From: Curtobacterium salicis
GTDB lineage: Bacteria; Actinomycetota; Actinomycetes; Actinomycetales; Microbacteriaceae
Direction of reading: 5' to 3'
Length of the DNA stretch: 64,000 bases
Assembly (NCBI RefSeq): GCF_011759505.1
Contig: NZ_JAAOYO010000001.1
Location: 186,001-250,000 of the forward strand
Numbering within the stretch: the first letter of the stretch is position 1; the number at the start of each line of letters is the position of its first letter. Positions 1 to 8,522 of the stretch are shown piece by piece. The notes under the pieces are model-generated. The model did not search any database. It saw nothing but the letters and a program-made list of their open reading frames with translations, and was not told where the DNA came from. Both the position numbers and the translations under genes were made by a program.

Positions 1-547
1 GCAGCAGCGCCGCGAGCCCCACACGAGCCGCCTGACCACCGGACAGCGACGTCATGAGTGAGTCCGCGGTGACCGAGCCGTCGGGTGCGTCGAGGGTCAA
101 CCCGAGGTCGGCGAGCACCACCGGCATCCGCTCGTCGAGGTCCGCCGCGCCCGAGGCCAGCCACCGCTCGAGTGCGATCGAGTACCGGTCCGCCGCGGCG
201 TCACCGGCATCGGGCTCGCCGAGGGCCAGGGCCGTCGCGTCCATCTCCGCCGCCGCCTCCGCGCACCCGGTCCGTCGTGCGACGTACCCGGCGACCGTCT
301 CACCGGGCACCCGCTCGTGCTCCTGCGGCAGCCAGCCGACGAGCGCGTCCGTCGGCGAGAGCGACACCGTCCCGGCGAGTGGCTCGTCCACCCCGGCGAG
401 CAGGCGGAGCAGTGTCGACTTGCCGGCACCGTTCACCCCGACGACGCCGATCACGTCACCCGGTGCGACCGTGAGGTCGAGGGAGTCGAACAGCGTGCGG
501 GCGGCGTAGCCGCCGGCGAGCCCCTTGGCGACGAGCGTGGCGGTCAT
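1..547 (-). CDS. ABC-F family ATP-binding protein, N-terminal part (cut by window start)
   Basis: The minus strand is open from an ATG at 547 to the window edge, giving the first 182 residues of an ATPase. It starts MTATLVAKGLAGGYAARTLF and has a Walker A motif GVNGAGKST near residue 40 and an ABC signature SLSGGQAARVGLAALL at the cut end. The compact domain, with no transmembrane segment and a signature far from Walker A, fits the first nucleotide-binding domain of an ABC-F (Uup/EttA/resistance type) protein. ABC-F proteins act on ribosomes rather than as transporters. The second domain lies outside the window, so the subfamily, and whether it gives antibiotic resistance, cannot be judged. 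Confidence 0.85.
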   Translation of the reverse strand, partial: MTATLVAKGLAGGYAARTLFDSLDLTVAPGDVIGVVGVNGAGKSTLLRLLAGVDEPLAGTVSLSPTDALVGWLPQEHERVPGETVAGYVARRTGCAEAAAEMDATALALGEPDAGDAAADRYSIALERWLASGAADLDERMPVVLADLGLTLDAPDGSVTADSLMTSLSGGQAARVGLAALL

Positions 548-649
548 CCCCACATCGTCCCACCTCACCAGGCCGGGCACGCACCGGACGGGAGGCGCGG
601 CGCGGCCCGGTCCAGTGCCTCCCGTCCGGCGCGCTGCCACACTGACGGC

Positions 650-1618
650 ATGCGACGCGTGCTGGTGCTGGGTGGGACCGGGTGGTTGGGGCGGACGATC
701 GCCGAGGCAGCGATGCGGGACGGCGCCGAGGTGACCTGCCTGGCCCGGGGTGCGTCGGGGGAGCCGCCGGCCGGCGCACGGTTCGTCCGTGCCGACCGCT
801 CGGCAGTCGACGCGTACTCCGCCGTCGGCGACGCCTGGGACGACGTCGTCGAGTTGGCGACCGATCCCGCGCACGTGGCGGCTGCGCTCGAAGCCCTCTC
901 GGCTCGTGCCGCGCACTGGACGACGGTCTCGACGATCTCCGTGTACGCGCGGACCGACCGGGCCGGCGACGACGAGGACGCCCCCGTCGTCGAGCCCGTC
1001 GACCCGACGCAGTACGCCGACGCGAAGGTCGCCGGCGAGCGAGCGACCCGGCGGGCACGGGGGACGGACGCGCTCGTGGTCCGCCCGGGGCTCATCGTCG
1101 GGCCCGGCGACCCGAGCGACCGCTTCGGCTACTGGGCAGCCCGGCTCGATCGCGGCGGCGACGTGGTGACACCCGTCCTGGAGGACCGCGCCGTGCAGGT
1201 CGTCGACGTCACGGACCTGGCGGAGTGGATCGTCCGCGCCGGGCGAGCGGGCACGGTCGGGACCGTCGACGCCGTCGGTCCGAGCACGTCGATGCGGGCG
1301 TTCCTCGACGAGGTGCAGGCCGCGACCGGGTTCGACGGGAGGCTCGTGGCCGTCGACGACGACAGCCTCCTCGCGCAGGGGGTCGCCTACTGGGCCGGCC
1401 CGGCATCGCTGCCGCTGTGGATCCCGGTCAGCGAGGTCGGGTTCGCCCGGCGGGCCGGTCGGGCGTTCCTGGCCGCGGGCGGGACGGCTCGGCCGCTCGC
1501 CGAGACGGTCCGTCGTGTCGTCGAGGACGAGCGGGCCCGCGGGGTCGGGCGGGTGCGGCGGTCGGGGCTGACCGATGCGGAGGAGCGGCGGGTCCTCGAC
1601 GTGGTCCGTCCGGGCTAG
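650..1618 (+). CDS. NAD(P)-dependent epimerase/dehydratase (extended SDR family)
   Basis: A 322-aa protein with an N-terminal Rossmann motif GGTGWLG (residues 8-14). A Ser/Thr segment (TVSTISVY) is followed by YADAK, which fits the SDR catalytic Y-x-x-x-K. Length is normal for an atypical extended SDR acting on a nucleotide sugar or a similar carbonyl substrate; the substrate cannot be told. The ATG at 650 is the first in-frame start that keeps the Rossmann fold at the N-terminus. A -10-like CACACT (638-643) ends 6 nt before it, so the message may be leaderless. The gene diverges from the ABC-F gene and its stop overlaps that of the convergent gene at 1615. Confidence 0.88.
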   Translation: MRRVLVLGGTGWLGRTIAEAAMRDGAEVTCLARGASGEPPAGARFVRADRSAVDAYSAVGDAWDDVVELATDPAHVAAALEALSARAAHWTTVSTISVYARTDRAGDDEDAPVVEPVDPTQYADAKVAGERATRRARGTDALVVRPGLIVGPGDPSDRFGYWAARLDRGGDVVTPVLEDRAVQVVDVTDLAEWIVRAGRAGTVGTVDAVGPSTSMRAFLDEVQAATGFDGRLVAVDDDSLLAQGVAYWAGPASLPLWIPVSEVGFARRAGRAFLAAGGTARPLAETVRRVVEDERARGVGRVRRSGLTDAEERRVLDVVRPG

Positions 1619-2472
1619 CGCGCCTCGGGGGTGGGTCCGGTGGCCGGGACCGGGGCCGGGGTCTGGGTCGGCGCCGGCGCCGGTCCTGGCGCCGGTCCTG
1701 GCGCCGGTCCTGCTCCCGGTTCGAGGGGTGGTGCCGAGTCGAACGCGACGGTGAGCAGGGGCAGCTCGTCGCGGGGGAGCACCGCCGTCAGGACCCGTCC
1801 GTCGTCGAGTACGGTCGCCAGGCCGAGCACGAAGGGGTCCGTGTCGAGGAGCAGGCCCGGGCGCTCGAGGCCGTCGACCAGGACCGGGTGTCCGGACTGG
1901 ACACTGCGCTCGTCGACCAGGGCCGGCCACGGGTCCTCGGTCGGGTCCGGGAGGCCGTGTTCGTCGCGGTACTGGTTCATCAGGACGGACTGCACGTGGT
2001 CGACGAGCGCCTCGGCCGGTGCCGGGAGGTCCCCGCCCGGGGCCGTCCAATGTGTCTGCACCGCTTCCCACAGCATCGGGTACCGCATCCGCTCGACCCG
2101 GGCGACGAGCCAGGCCGGACGGGGCCAGGGCGGGACTTCCTCGAGCGCCCGCCGCTGCTCGTCCTCCATCGCCGCCAGGTTCACCGGGTCGTCGTGGTCG
2201 TCCGGGTTCCGCCAGAGCGTGGAGTGGCGCGACGCGGTCGCACGCTCGACCCGGCCGCCGGACTCGCTGGTCATCAGGCCGCCGGCGCCGAGGTCCTCGA
2301 GGTGCGGCTGCGCGACGAGTCCGGCGACGCCGAACCCCAGTGCCCGTATCGTCGCCCGCACCTCGAGCACCGGGTCGGGCGCGTCCGCGCTGAGCACTCC
2401 ACCGTGGTCCATGCGCCGAGCCTGGTCGGGTCCGGGCAGCCGGTCAACCAGGAACTTCGTCAGGGTCGCCAC
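1615..2472 (-). CDS. Hypothetical protein with Pro/Ala-rich C-terminal tail
   Basis: A 285-aa protein from a GTG at 2472 (MATLTKFLVDRLPGPDQ); an ATG at 2412 (MDHGGVLSADAP) is the alternative and would give 265 aa. No family is recognised. The body is soluble and mixed alpha/beta in character with several Trp residues, and has no signal peptide. The last ~35 residues are a P-A-P-G-P repeat encoded by a 12-bp tandem DNA repeat (about 1679-1712), which looks like a disordered tail. The gene is transcribed away from the DUF2975/regulator pair and shares its short upstream region (2473-2501), so the operator there could affect both directions. Confidence 0.7.
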   Translation of the reverse strand: MATLTKFLVDRLPGPDQARRMDHGGVLSADAPDPVLEVRATIRALGFGVAGLVAQPHLEDLGAGGLMTSESGGRVERATASRHSTLWRNPDDHDDPVNLAAMEDEQRRALEEVPPWPRPAWLVARVERMRYPMLWEAVQTHWTAPGGDLPAPAEALVDHVQSVLMNQYRDEHGLPDPTEDPWPALVDERSVQSGHPVLVDGLERPGLLLDTDPFVLGLATVLDDGRVLTAVLPRDELPLLTVAFDSAPPLEPGAGPAPGPAPGPAPAPTQTPAPVPATGPTPEAR

Positions 2473-2477
2473 AGCAC

Positions 2478-2490
2478 AACGAAAGTCGTT
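2478..2490. promoter_or_regulatory. Perfect inverted repeat AACGA-AAG-TCGTT, candidate operator
   Basis: A perfect 5-bp inverted repeat with a 3-bp spacer. It sits in the 29-bp gap between the divergent genes starting at 2472 and 2502 and touches the -10-like hexamer TATGCT at 2490-2495. The placement suits a repressor site. The obvious candidate binder is the small Cro/C1-type protein encoded at 3167-3382, which would make it autoregulatory. This is inference; no binding motif is known to me for this family. Confidence 0.45.
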
Positions 2491-2495
2491 ATGCT
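2490..2495 (+). promoter_or_regulatory. -10-like TATGCT for the DUF2975/HTH operon
   Basis: TATGCT lies 6 nt before the ATG at 2502, the spacing expected for a leaderless transcript, which is common in actinobacteria. No convincing -35 hexamer is visible. There is no Shine-Dalgarno sequence before the ATG, which agrees with leaderless initiation. Confidence 0.4.
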
Positions 2496-2501
2496 CGCCG
2501 C

Positions 2502-3167
2502 ATGTCGATCCCCGATGAGCGCGCCGCCGCACTCCGCCAGAAGAGCTCCGTGAGCGTCGTGTTCGTCGTCTCCCTGGGCATGATCGTGGTCGCCGCTGTG
2601 CGCGCCTGGTTCATCGTCGCCGGGATGGTCGAGCAACTGGCGCACCGGACGACCGGCATCGACTGGACCTGGACGCTCGAGACGCCCGTCGACCACGCCT
2701 CGGCAGACGTGTCCGGCGGGGCGAGGATCGTGGCCGGGACGACGCCGGCGGTGACCGAGATGATCGGACGGGTGCAGGACCTCCCGGCCGCGACGATCGT
2801 GCTGCACAGCCTGAGCGACCTCGTGACGGTCCTCACCACGGTCGGCATCGCCGTCTGTCTGCTGCTCGTGACGCGCAGCATCGGCGACGGCCGTCCGTTC
2901 GCCCGGACCTGCTCACGCGCGCTCACCACGCTCGCGGTCATCGTCTTCGTGGGGTTCGAGGCCGCCGCGGTCCTGCAGATCGTGAGCGAGATGACGCAAC
3001 CGGCGATCGCCGGGGCGCTGCCCGAGCCGACCGGTTCCTCCACCGGCCACGCCGACCAGCTGGGCGCGCCGTTCTGGCCGCTCGTCGCCGCCGCCGGACT
3101 GTCCGCCCTCGCGGCAGTCTTCCGGACGGCTGCCGGGTACCGGGACGACTCGTCCGGACTGGTCTGA
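2502..3167 (+). CDS. DUF2975-family membrane protein
   Basis: A 221-aa protein with four hydrophobic segments (about residues 17-42, 100-125, 145-168 and 188-208) and a polar extracytoplasmic loop between the first two. This is the layout of DUF2975 proteins, whose biochemical role is unknown. In many Gram-positive genomes they are encoded with a tiny YozG-type HTH regulator, as here: the stop codon overlaps the regulator's ATG (TGATG at 3165-3169), implying translational coupling. The pair probably forms a small membrane-linked regulatory module. Confidence 0.75.
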   Translation: MSIPDERAAALRQKSSVSVVFVVSLGMIVVAAVRAWFIVAGMVEQLAHRTTGIDWTWTLETPVDHASADVSGGARIVAGTTPAVTEMIGRVQDLPAATIVLHSLSDLVTVLTTVGIAVCLLLVTRSIGDGRPFARTCSRALTTLAVIVFVGFEAAAVLQIVSEMTQPAIAGALPEPTGSSTGHADQLGAPFWPLVAAAGLSALAAVFRTAAGYRDDSSGLV

Positions 3168-3382
3168 TGGCGATCGTCTGCCGTCTCGACGAGCTGCTGC
3201 TGGCGCGCGGCATGACCCTCGTCGACCTCTCCGAACAGGTCGGGGTGAGCACCGTGAACCTCTCGATCCTCAAGAACGGGCACGCCAAGGCGGTCCGGTT
3301 CAGCACCCTCGAAGCGATCTGCGTCGCGCTCGACTGCCAGGTCGGGGACCTGCTCGCACAGGTGCCGGACGCGTCGGCCTAG
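3167..3382 (+). CDS. Small Cro/C1-type HTH regulator (YozG-like)
   Basis: A 71-aa protein made almost entirely of one helix-turn-helix domain: a helix with LDELLLARGMTLVDLSEQVG, a recognition helix around STVNLSILKNG, then FSTLEAICVALDCQVGDLL, the typical end of the XRE fold. It has no sensor domain. It is coupled by a 1-bp overlap to the DUF2975 gene. It may repress its own operon at the AACGA-AAG-TCGTT repeat. Target genes are not known. Confidence 0.85.
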   Translation: MAIVCRLDELLLARGMTLVDLSEQVGVSTVNLSILKNGHAKAVRFSTLEAICVALDCQVGDLLAQVPDASA

Positions 3383-3391
3383 GCTCGATCC

Positions 3392-4831
3392 GTGTTCGAA
3401 CTCCACCACCTGTCGGCGCAGGAACTCTGGGACTGGATCCGCCGCGGTGACGCCACCGCCCGCGAGGTCACCGACCACTACCTCGCCCGCATCGAACGGC
3501 TGGACCCGGAGCTCCGCGCGTTCGTGACGGTCACCGCCGAGGCTGCGCGTGCCCGGGCCGACCACCTCGGCGACCTGGTGCCGACGTCGCGACCGCTGTG
3601 GGGCCTCCCGTCCGCGGACAAGGACCTGACGGACCGACGGGGTGTCCCCACCCGGTCCGGCACGCTCGCCCTGCCGGGTGAGGTGGCGACGGCCGACCAC
3701 CCGCTCGTCACGGCACTCGACGACGCCGGCGCGATCAGCCTCGGCAAGACGGCGACGCCCGAGTTCGGCATGTCGTCGTCCTCCGAGACGGGCTTCGGCA
3801 CCACCCGCAACCCGTACGACACCGCGCGTGCCCCGGGCGGGTCGTCGAGCGGCGCCGCCGTGGCCGTCGCGGCCGGGCTGCTGCCGGCGGCGGTCGGGTC
3901 GGACGGCGGAGGCTCGGTGCGGATCCCGGCGGCGGCCACCGGCCTGGTGGGACTCAAGCCGAGTCGCGGTCGGGTGCCGTCGATGCCCGGACGGACCGGG
4001 TTGGGCGGGCTGGCCGTCGCGGGGCCGCTCACACGGACCGTGGCCGACGCCGGGATGCTGCTCGACGCACTCGTCGCACCGACCGGGGTGCCGGAGCGGC
4101 AGCCGTACGCGCTCGTGACGCCCGACGTCGGCGACGGGCCGTTCACCGCGGCCGCCGTCCGGGGTGAGGGGCGCTTCGTGGTCGGGCTGCTCGAGGGCTC
4201 GCCGTGGGACGACTTCGTGGACGTGGTCGTCGACCCGGCCGCGCGGGAGGCCGTGGAGACCGCCGTCCGCGTCCTCGGCGAGGTCGGGCACGGGGTCGAG
4301 GACGTGGCGATGCCGCGCCTGCCGTACGCCGAGCCGTTCCAGGTGGCGTGGGAGTCCTCGGGGGCCGGCATCGCCCGGATCCCCGGCATCGACCTGCGTG
4401 CCCTGACGCCCCTCGTCGCCTGGCTGGTCGAGCGCGGCCGACCCCTCACGAGCACGCAGGTGCTCGATGCGATGGCCGGCCTCGACGCGTTCTCGGTCGC
4501 GCTGATCCGGGCGTTCGACCGGTTCGACGCCGTCCTCACCCCGACGCTCGCGATGACGCCCCGGCCGCTCGGCTGGTACGGCGACGACCCGGAGGAGGAC
4601 TTCCGCCGCCAGTGCGCCTACTCGCCGTGGACCTCGATGGCGAACGTGTCGGGGCTGCCCGCGATCACGCTGCCTGTCGGGGTCACCGGCGAGGGGCACC
4701 CGGACGGCGCGGGCCTGCCGATGGGCGTGCAGCTCATCGGGCGTCCGGGTGGGGAGCGGGTGCTCCTGGCGATCGGGGCGCAGCTCGAACGCCGGCTGCG
4801 GTGGCAGCGGCGGCACCCGGCCGGCTGGTAG
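3392..4831 (+). CDS. Amidase signature family hydrolase
   Basis: A 479-aa cytoplasmic amidase starting at a GTG. The amidase-signature catalytic triad is visible: Lys77 (in ADKDL), the cis-Ser at Ser152 (GGSSSG) and the nucleophile Ser175 (GSDGGGSVRIPA). Length is normal. It could hydrolyse aryl or aliphatic amides. It is unlikely to be GatA, because no gatB or gatC is nearby and N- and C-terminal details differ, but this cannot be excluded from sequence alone. It starts 9 bp after the HTH gene and may be read from the same promoter, although the functions look unrelated. Confidence 0.88.
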   Translation: MFELHHLSAQELWDWIRRGDATAREVTDHYLARIERLDPELRAFVTVTAEAARARADHLGDLVPTSRPLWGLPSADKDLTDRRGVPTRSGTLALPGEVATADHPLVTALDDAGAISLGKTATPEFGMSSSSETGFGTTRNPYDTARAPGGSSSGAAVAVAAGLLPAAVGSDGGGSVRIPAAATGLVGLKPSRGRVPSMPGRTGLGGLAVAGPLTRTVADAGMLLDALVAPTGVPERQPYALVTPDVGDGPFTAAAVRGEGRFVVGLLEGSPWDDFVDVVVDPAAREAVETAVRVLGEVGHGVEDVAMPRLPYAEPFQVAWESSGAGIARIPGIDLRALTPLVAWLVERGRPLTSTQVLDAMAGLDAFSVALIRAFDRFDAVLTPTLAMTPRPLGWYGDDPEEDFRRQCAYSPWTSMANVSGLPAITLPVGVTGEGHPDGAGLPMGVQLIGRPGGERVLLAIGAQLERRLRWQRRHPAGW

Positions 4832-4904
4832 CGCCGGCCGCTGCTGCCGGCGGCACGCCCGGGTCCTGCCGCCGAGCGGTCACGACTTGCCGCGTGCTCT
4901 CCGC

Positions 4905-4930
4905 CGAGATGCCGCGATTGCGGCATCTCG
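4905..4930. terminator. 11-bp perfect hairpin (CGAGATGCCGC / GCGGCATCTCG)
   Basis: Arms at 4905-4915 and 4920-4930 with loop GATT, in the convergent gap between the amidase (ends 4831) and the peptide-transport operon (ends 5021). There is no T-run on either strand. It may act as a bidirectional terminator or be a copy of a dispersed palindromic repeat. Position favours transcription termination. Confidence 0.45.
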
Positions 4931-4978
4931 CGCGTTCAGATGCCCGCTTTGTGGAACCTCGACGGGACACGTCCGGGC

Positions 4979-5008
4979 GCGCCGCGCCGCGACGGCGCGG
5001 CGCGGCGC
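4979..5008 (-). terminator. 12-bp GC-only hairpin downstream of the peptide ABC operon
   Basis: Arms GCGCCGCGCCGC (4979-4990) and GCGGCGCGGCGC (4997-5008) are perfectly complementary around a 6-nt loop GACGGC. The hairpin begins about 12 nt after the stop codon of the minus-strand ATPase gene at 5021. No U-tract follows, which is common for terminators of high-GC actinobacteria. It is the best candidate terminator for the five-gene transporter operon. Confidence 0.5.
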
Positions 5009-5020
5009 TCGCCGCCGCGC

Positions 5021-5821
5021 CTACGGCAGCGTCGGCGCCGCCGCGACGAGGGCCCGCGTGACCTCGTGCGTCGGAGCGTCGAGCAGGGACACCGGGCCGT
5101 GCTCGACGATCCGCCCCGCCGACATCACCGCGACCGTGTCGCACAGCCGCTGCACCACGCCGATGTCGTGCGACACGAGCACGAGCGTCGCCCCGAGGTC
5201 GTCGACGAACGAGCGGAACAGGTCGATCACGCGCGCACGGACGACCACGTCGAGGGCACTCATCGGCTCGTCCCCGAACAGGATCCGCGGCCGGTGGACC
5301 ACTGCGCGGGCGATCGCGATGCGCTGCCGCTGCCCGCCGGAGAACTCGTGCGGGTACCGGTCGGCGGCGTCGGCGGGCAGGTCCACCCGTTCCAGGACCG
5401 CTGCGACCATCGCCCGGTGGTCGCCCTCGACGCGGAGCGCCCGGAGCGGTTCGGCGACGATCGCCCCGACACGCATCCGCGGGTCGAGCGAGGCGACCGG
5501 GTCCTGGAACACGATGCCGGTCTCGCGCCGGAACCAGCGCGACGACACGGCCGATGCCCGCGCGTCCACGGGGCGGCCCGAGGCGTGCACGGTGCCGGTG
5601 CTGGGTGCCTCCAGTCCGGCGAGGAGGCGGACGAGCGTCGACTTGCCGGAACCGGACTCGCCGACGATCCCGAGGCGTGCGCCGGTGGGGACGACGAGGT
5701 CGACACCGTCGACGGCCGTGCGGATCGCCCCGGGCTCGAACGGACTGCGCCGGGGGAGCCGGTAGGTGCGGCTGAGGTCGGCGCCCAGGAGTGCCGGCCG
5801 GGTGCTGTCGAGATCGGTCAC
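5021..5821 (-). CDS. Peptide ABC transporter ATP-binding protein (DppF/OppF-like)
   Basis: A 266-aa ATPase with Walker A GESGSGKST, the Q-loop stretch FRRETGIVFQDP, signature FSGGQRQRIAIARA, Walker B ILFGDEP and the switch His in LVSHDIG. The N-terminus (LSRTYRLPRR) is typical of the second ATPase of Dpp/Opp importers. The GTG at 5821 overlaps the stop of the upstream ATPase gene by 4 bp (GTGA). It is the last gene of the operon and would energise uptake together with the ATPase encoded at 5818-6618. Confidence 0.92.
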   Translation of the reverse strand: MTDLDSTRPALLGADLSRTYRLPRRSPFEPGAIRTAVDGVDLVVPTGARLGIVGESGSGKSTLVRLLAGLEAPSTGTVHASGRPVDARASAVSSRWFRRETGIVFQDPVASLDPRMRVGAIVAEPLRALRVEGDHRAMVAAVLERVDLPADAADRYPHEFSGGQRQRIAIARAVVHRPRILFGDEPMSALDVVVRARVIDLFRSFVDDLGATLVLVSHDIGVVQRLCDTVAVMSAGRIVEHGPVSLLDAPTHEVTRALVAAAPTLP

Positions 5822-6618
5822 GAGGTCCTCCTGGCGGTGGCCCGTGCGGCGTCGACGAGCGCGACGGTGGACGGGTGCCCGGGCGTGGCGAGCAGGTCGG
5901 CGACGCGGCCCTGCTCGACGACGCGGCCGGACTCGAGGACGACCGCCGTGTCCGCGATGCGCGACAGCACCGCCAGGTCGTGGGTGACGAACAGCATCCC
6001 GGTGCCACGGGAGGCGGTGAGCGACTCGAACAGGTCGAGGATCCGGGCCTGCGTGGTCACGTCGAGCGCCGTGGTCGGTTCGTCCGCGACCAGGAACGCG
6101 GGCTCGCCGGCCATCGCCATCGCGATGCAGATCCGCTGCCGCTGCCCACCGGAGAGCTGGTGCGGGTACTGCCGGAGCAGCAGCTCCGGGTCGGGCAGGC
6201 CGACGTCCCGGGCGAGTCCGACCGCGGCCTCGGCGGCGGCGCGACGGTCGAGCCCCCGGTGCAACCGCAGCGGTTCGACGATCTGCTTGCCGACCCGCCG
6301 GAGCGGGTCGAGCGCGGTGCCCGGCTCCTGGAACACCATCCCGATCGCCGCACCACGGGTCTGGGCGCGCTCGCGGTCGGGCAGGCCGACGAGCTCCCGC
6401 CCGTCCAGGCGGATGCTGCCGGTGACCGTCGCCCCGGCGGGCTCCAGGCCCATCAGGGCGAGCGAGGTCATCGACTTCCCCGACCCGGATGCGCCGATCA
6501 CGCCGACACGACGGCCGGGAGGCACGGTGAACGTCACGTCGTCGAGCACCGTCCGCCCCGCGATCCGGACCGTCAGGCCGCGGACGTCGAGGCCGGGCGT
6601 GGCCGTGGCGTCGCTCAC
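5818..6618 (-). CDS. Peptide ABC transporter ATP-binding protein (DppD/OppD-like)
   Basis: A 266-aa ATPase with Walker A GASGSGKSM, signature LSGGQRQRICIAMA, Walker B FLVADEPTTALD and H-loop FVTHDLA. The GTG at 6618 is chosen because it overlaps the permease stop by 4 bp and gives the family N-terminus (SDATATPGLDVRGLTV). The longer reading frame upstream is Arg/His-rich shadow sequence of the permease gene. Note the Thr/Ser after the P-loop Lys is Ser-Met rather than the usual Ser-Thr. It pairs with the ATPase at 5021-5821. Confidence 0.9.
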   Translation of the reverse strand: MSDATATPGLDVRGLTVRIAGRTVLDDVTFTVPPGRRVGVIGASGSGKSMTSLALMGLEPAGATVTGSIRLDGRELVGLPDRERAQTRGAAIGMVFQEPGTALDPLRRVGKQIVEPLRLHRGLDRRAAAEAAVGLARDVGLPDPELLLRQYPHQLSGGQRQRICIAMAMAGEPAFLVADEPTTALDVTTQARILDLFESLTASRGTGMLFVTHDLAVLSRIADTAVVLESGRVVEQGRVADLLATPGHPSTVALVDAARATARRTS

Positions 6619-7562
6619 GCGATGCCCTCCGTCCCGGTGACCGCGCCGGTCACGCGGGAGGTGCCGGTCGTGCCGGTGTCGCTGCTCGTGCCGGCGCCGC
6701 CGCTGCTTGCGGGGGCTGCGTCCGGCCCCCGCCGGCTCGTCGTCAACCGCGGGTCGGTGGCGTCCCGGACGGCGTCCCCGAGCAGCGACAGCGCCATCAC
6801 GACGACCGCGATCGCAGCCCCCGGCCAGGTCGCGCTCCACGGGTGCACGCCGATGTAGGTCTGCAGGTCGGACAGCAGCCGGCCCCAGGACGCTGTGCCC
6901 GCGTCGGCGCCGTAGCCCAGGTAGGACAGTCCGGCCTCGGCGAGGACCGCGGTCGCCATCGCGAGCGAGAGCTGCACGGTGAACAGCGGCGCCGCGTTCG
7001 GCACGAGGTGGCGGAACAGCACGCCGAGCGGCCCGACACCCGACGCCCGGGCGGCGACGACGTAGTCACTCCGGGCGATGCGGCGGATCTCACCGCGGGC
7101 GACCCGGGCGATCGTGACGCCGAACGCCAGCCCGACGGAGACCACGACGACGCCGAGGGAGCCGCCGTACACCGCGGTGAGGAGCATCGCGGTGAGCAGG
7201 GTGGGGAAGGCGACCAGGACGTCGAGGAGCACCGCGGTGGCCTCGCGGACCCAGCGGGCGGTGAGCGAGCCGATCGCGGTGAGGACGATGCCGACGACGC
7301 TCGCGATGACCCCGGCGCCGACCGCGACGACGACCGTGGTCCGGGTGCCGGCGAGCAGGTAGCTGGCGATGTCGCGACCGACCCCGTCGGTGCCGAACCA
7401 GTGCGCGGCGCTCGGCCGCTCCCACTGGTGGAACGGGTCGGTGCGGAACGGGTTCTCGGGAGTCCAGACGAGCGACACCGCGGCCAGGACGACGAGCAGC
7501 CCGAGGACGACGACGGCGAACAGTCCGGTCGGGGTCCGGAGCAGCCGGCCGAGCGCGCTCAC
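6615..7562 (-). CDS. Peptide ABC transporter permease (DppC/OppC-like)
   Basis: A 315-aa integral membrane protein. It has an N-terminal transmembrane helix (about residues 12-32), a DPFHQWERPSAAHWFGTDGVGRD segment typical of OppC-type permeases, then five further helices. The inner-membrane EAA motif reads VVAARASGVGPLGVLFRHLVPN, which contacts the ATPases. The C-terminal ~45 residues form a Thr/Ser/Gly-rich tail not needed for the fold. Starts GTG and overlaps the preceding permease gene by 4 bp. Confidence 0.92.
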   Translation of the reverse strand: MSALGRLLRTPTGLFAVVVLGLLVVLAAVSLVWTPENPFRTDPFHQWERPSAAHWFGTDGVGRDIASYLLAGTRTTVVVAVGAGVIASVVGIVLTAIGSLTARWVREATAVLLDVLVAFPTLLTAMLLTAVYGGSLGVVVVSVGLAFGVTIARVARGEIRRIARSDYVVAARASGVGPLGVLFRHLVPNAAPLFTVQLSLAMATAVLAEAGLSYLGYGADAGTASWGRLLSDLQTYIGVHPWSATWPGAAIAVVVMALSLLGDAVRDATDPRLTTSRRGPDAAPASSGGAGTSSDTGTTGTSRVTGAVTGTEGIA

Positions 7563-8512
7563 GACGAGGCCTCGCGTTGGCGGGGGTCGAGCACGCGGTG
7601 CAGGACGTCGACGGCGAACCCGACGAGCAGCACGAGACCGGTGAGCACGAGGAGTTCGGACTGCACCTTCGTGATGTCGCGGCGGCCGACGTCGGTGACG
7701 AGCATGCGGCCGACCCCGGGCAGCGAGAACAGCTGCTCGACGACGACGGCGCCGACCAGCAGACCCGCGATCTGCACCCCGAGGACGGCGAGCACGGTCA
7801 GCGCGACGCTCGGCAGCCCGTGACGGAGGAGTGCGCGGTTCTTCGTCAGGCCGATCGCGGCGGCGGTCCGGACGTGGTCGGCGTCGAGGACGGACAGCGT
7901 CGCCGACCGGGTGAAGCGGAGGATCACGGCACCCTCCACCGCACCGATCGTCAGTGCGGGGAGGACGAGTGCGGCGAACGCCCGGTCCGGGGTGTCCCAG
8001 CCGTCGAGCGGGAAGCCCTGCACGGGCAGCCAGTGCAGGGTCACGGCGAACAGGGCGACGAGCAGCATGCCGGCCCAGACGACCGGGATCGCCGCGACGG
8101 CCTGCGCGGCGGCGGAGATCGCGGCACCGCCCGGTCGGCGTCGGAGCACCGCGGCCAGGACGCCGAGCGGGACGCCGATCACCAGCGCTGCGACGAGGGA
8201 CATGCCGGCGAGGGGCAGCGTCACCGCGAGCTTCTGCGCGATCTCCGGGGCGACCGGGCCCCGGGTGACCAGCGAGCTGCCGAGGTCGCCGCGGAACAGG
8301 CCGCCGATCCAGTCGAGGTACTGCAGCACGACGGGCCGGTCGAGCCCGAGCTGCTCGCGGAGCGCGGCGACCTGGGCGGGCGTCGCCTCGGCGCCCGCGA
8401 CGACCTGCGCGACGTCACCGGGGAGCACGCGGAGCGTCGCGAAGACGATCAGGCTCGCCACGAGCAGTCCGACGGCGAGCAGGAGCACCCGCCCGACGAG
8501 GAATCGGGTCAC
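7559..8512 (-). CDS. Peptide ABC transporter permease (DppB/OppB-like)
   Basis: A 317-aa permease starting MTRFLVGRVLLLAVGLLVASLIVF, the N-terminal helix of DppB-type proteins. This is followed by LPGDVAQVVAGAEATPAQVAALREQLGLDRPVVLQYLDWI, the characteristic periplasmic segment, and an EAA-loop variant (DHVRTAAAIGLTKNRALLRHGLPS). It forms the membrane channel with the protein encoded at 6615-7562. It starts at a GTG 10 bp after the substrate-binding protein gene, within a tight operon. Confidence 0.92.
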   Translation of the reverse strand: MTRFLVGRVLLLAVGLLVASLIVFATLRVLPGDVAQVVAGAEATPAQVAALREQLGLDRPVVLQYLDWIGGLFRGDLGSSLVTRGPVAPEIAQKLAVTLPLAGMSLVAALVIGVPLGVLAAVLRRRPGGAAISAAAQAVAAIPVVWAGMLLVALFAVTLHWLPVQGFPLDGWDTPDRAFAALVLPALTIGAVEGAVILRFTRSATLSVLDADHVRTAAAIGLTKNRALLRHGLPSVALTVLAVLGVQIAGLLVGAVVVEQLFSLPGVGRMLVTDVGRRDITKVQSELLVLTGLVLLVGFAVDVLHRVLDPRQREASS

Positions 8513-8522
8513 GAGTCCGATG

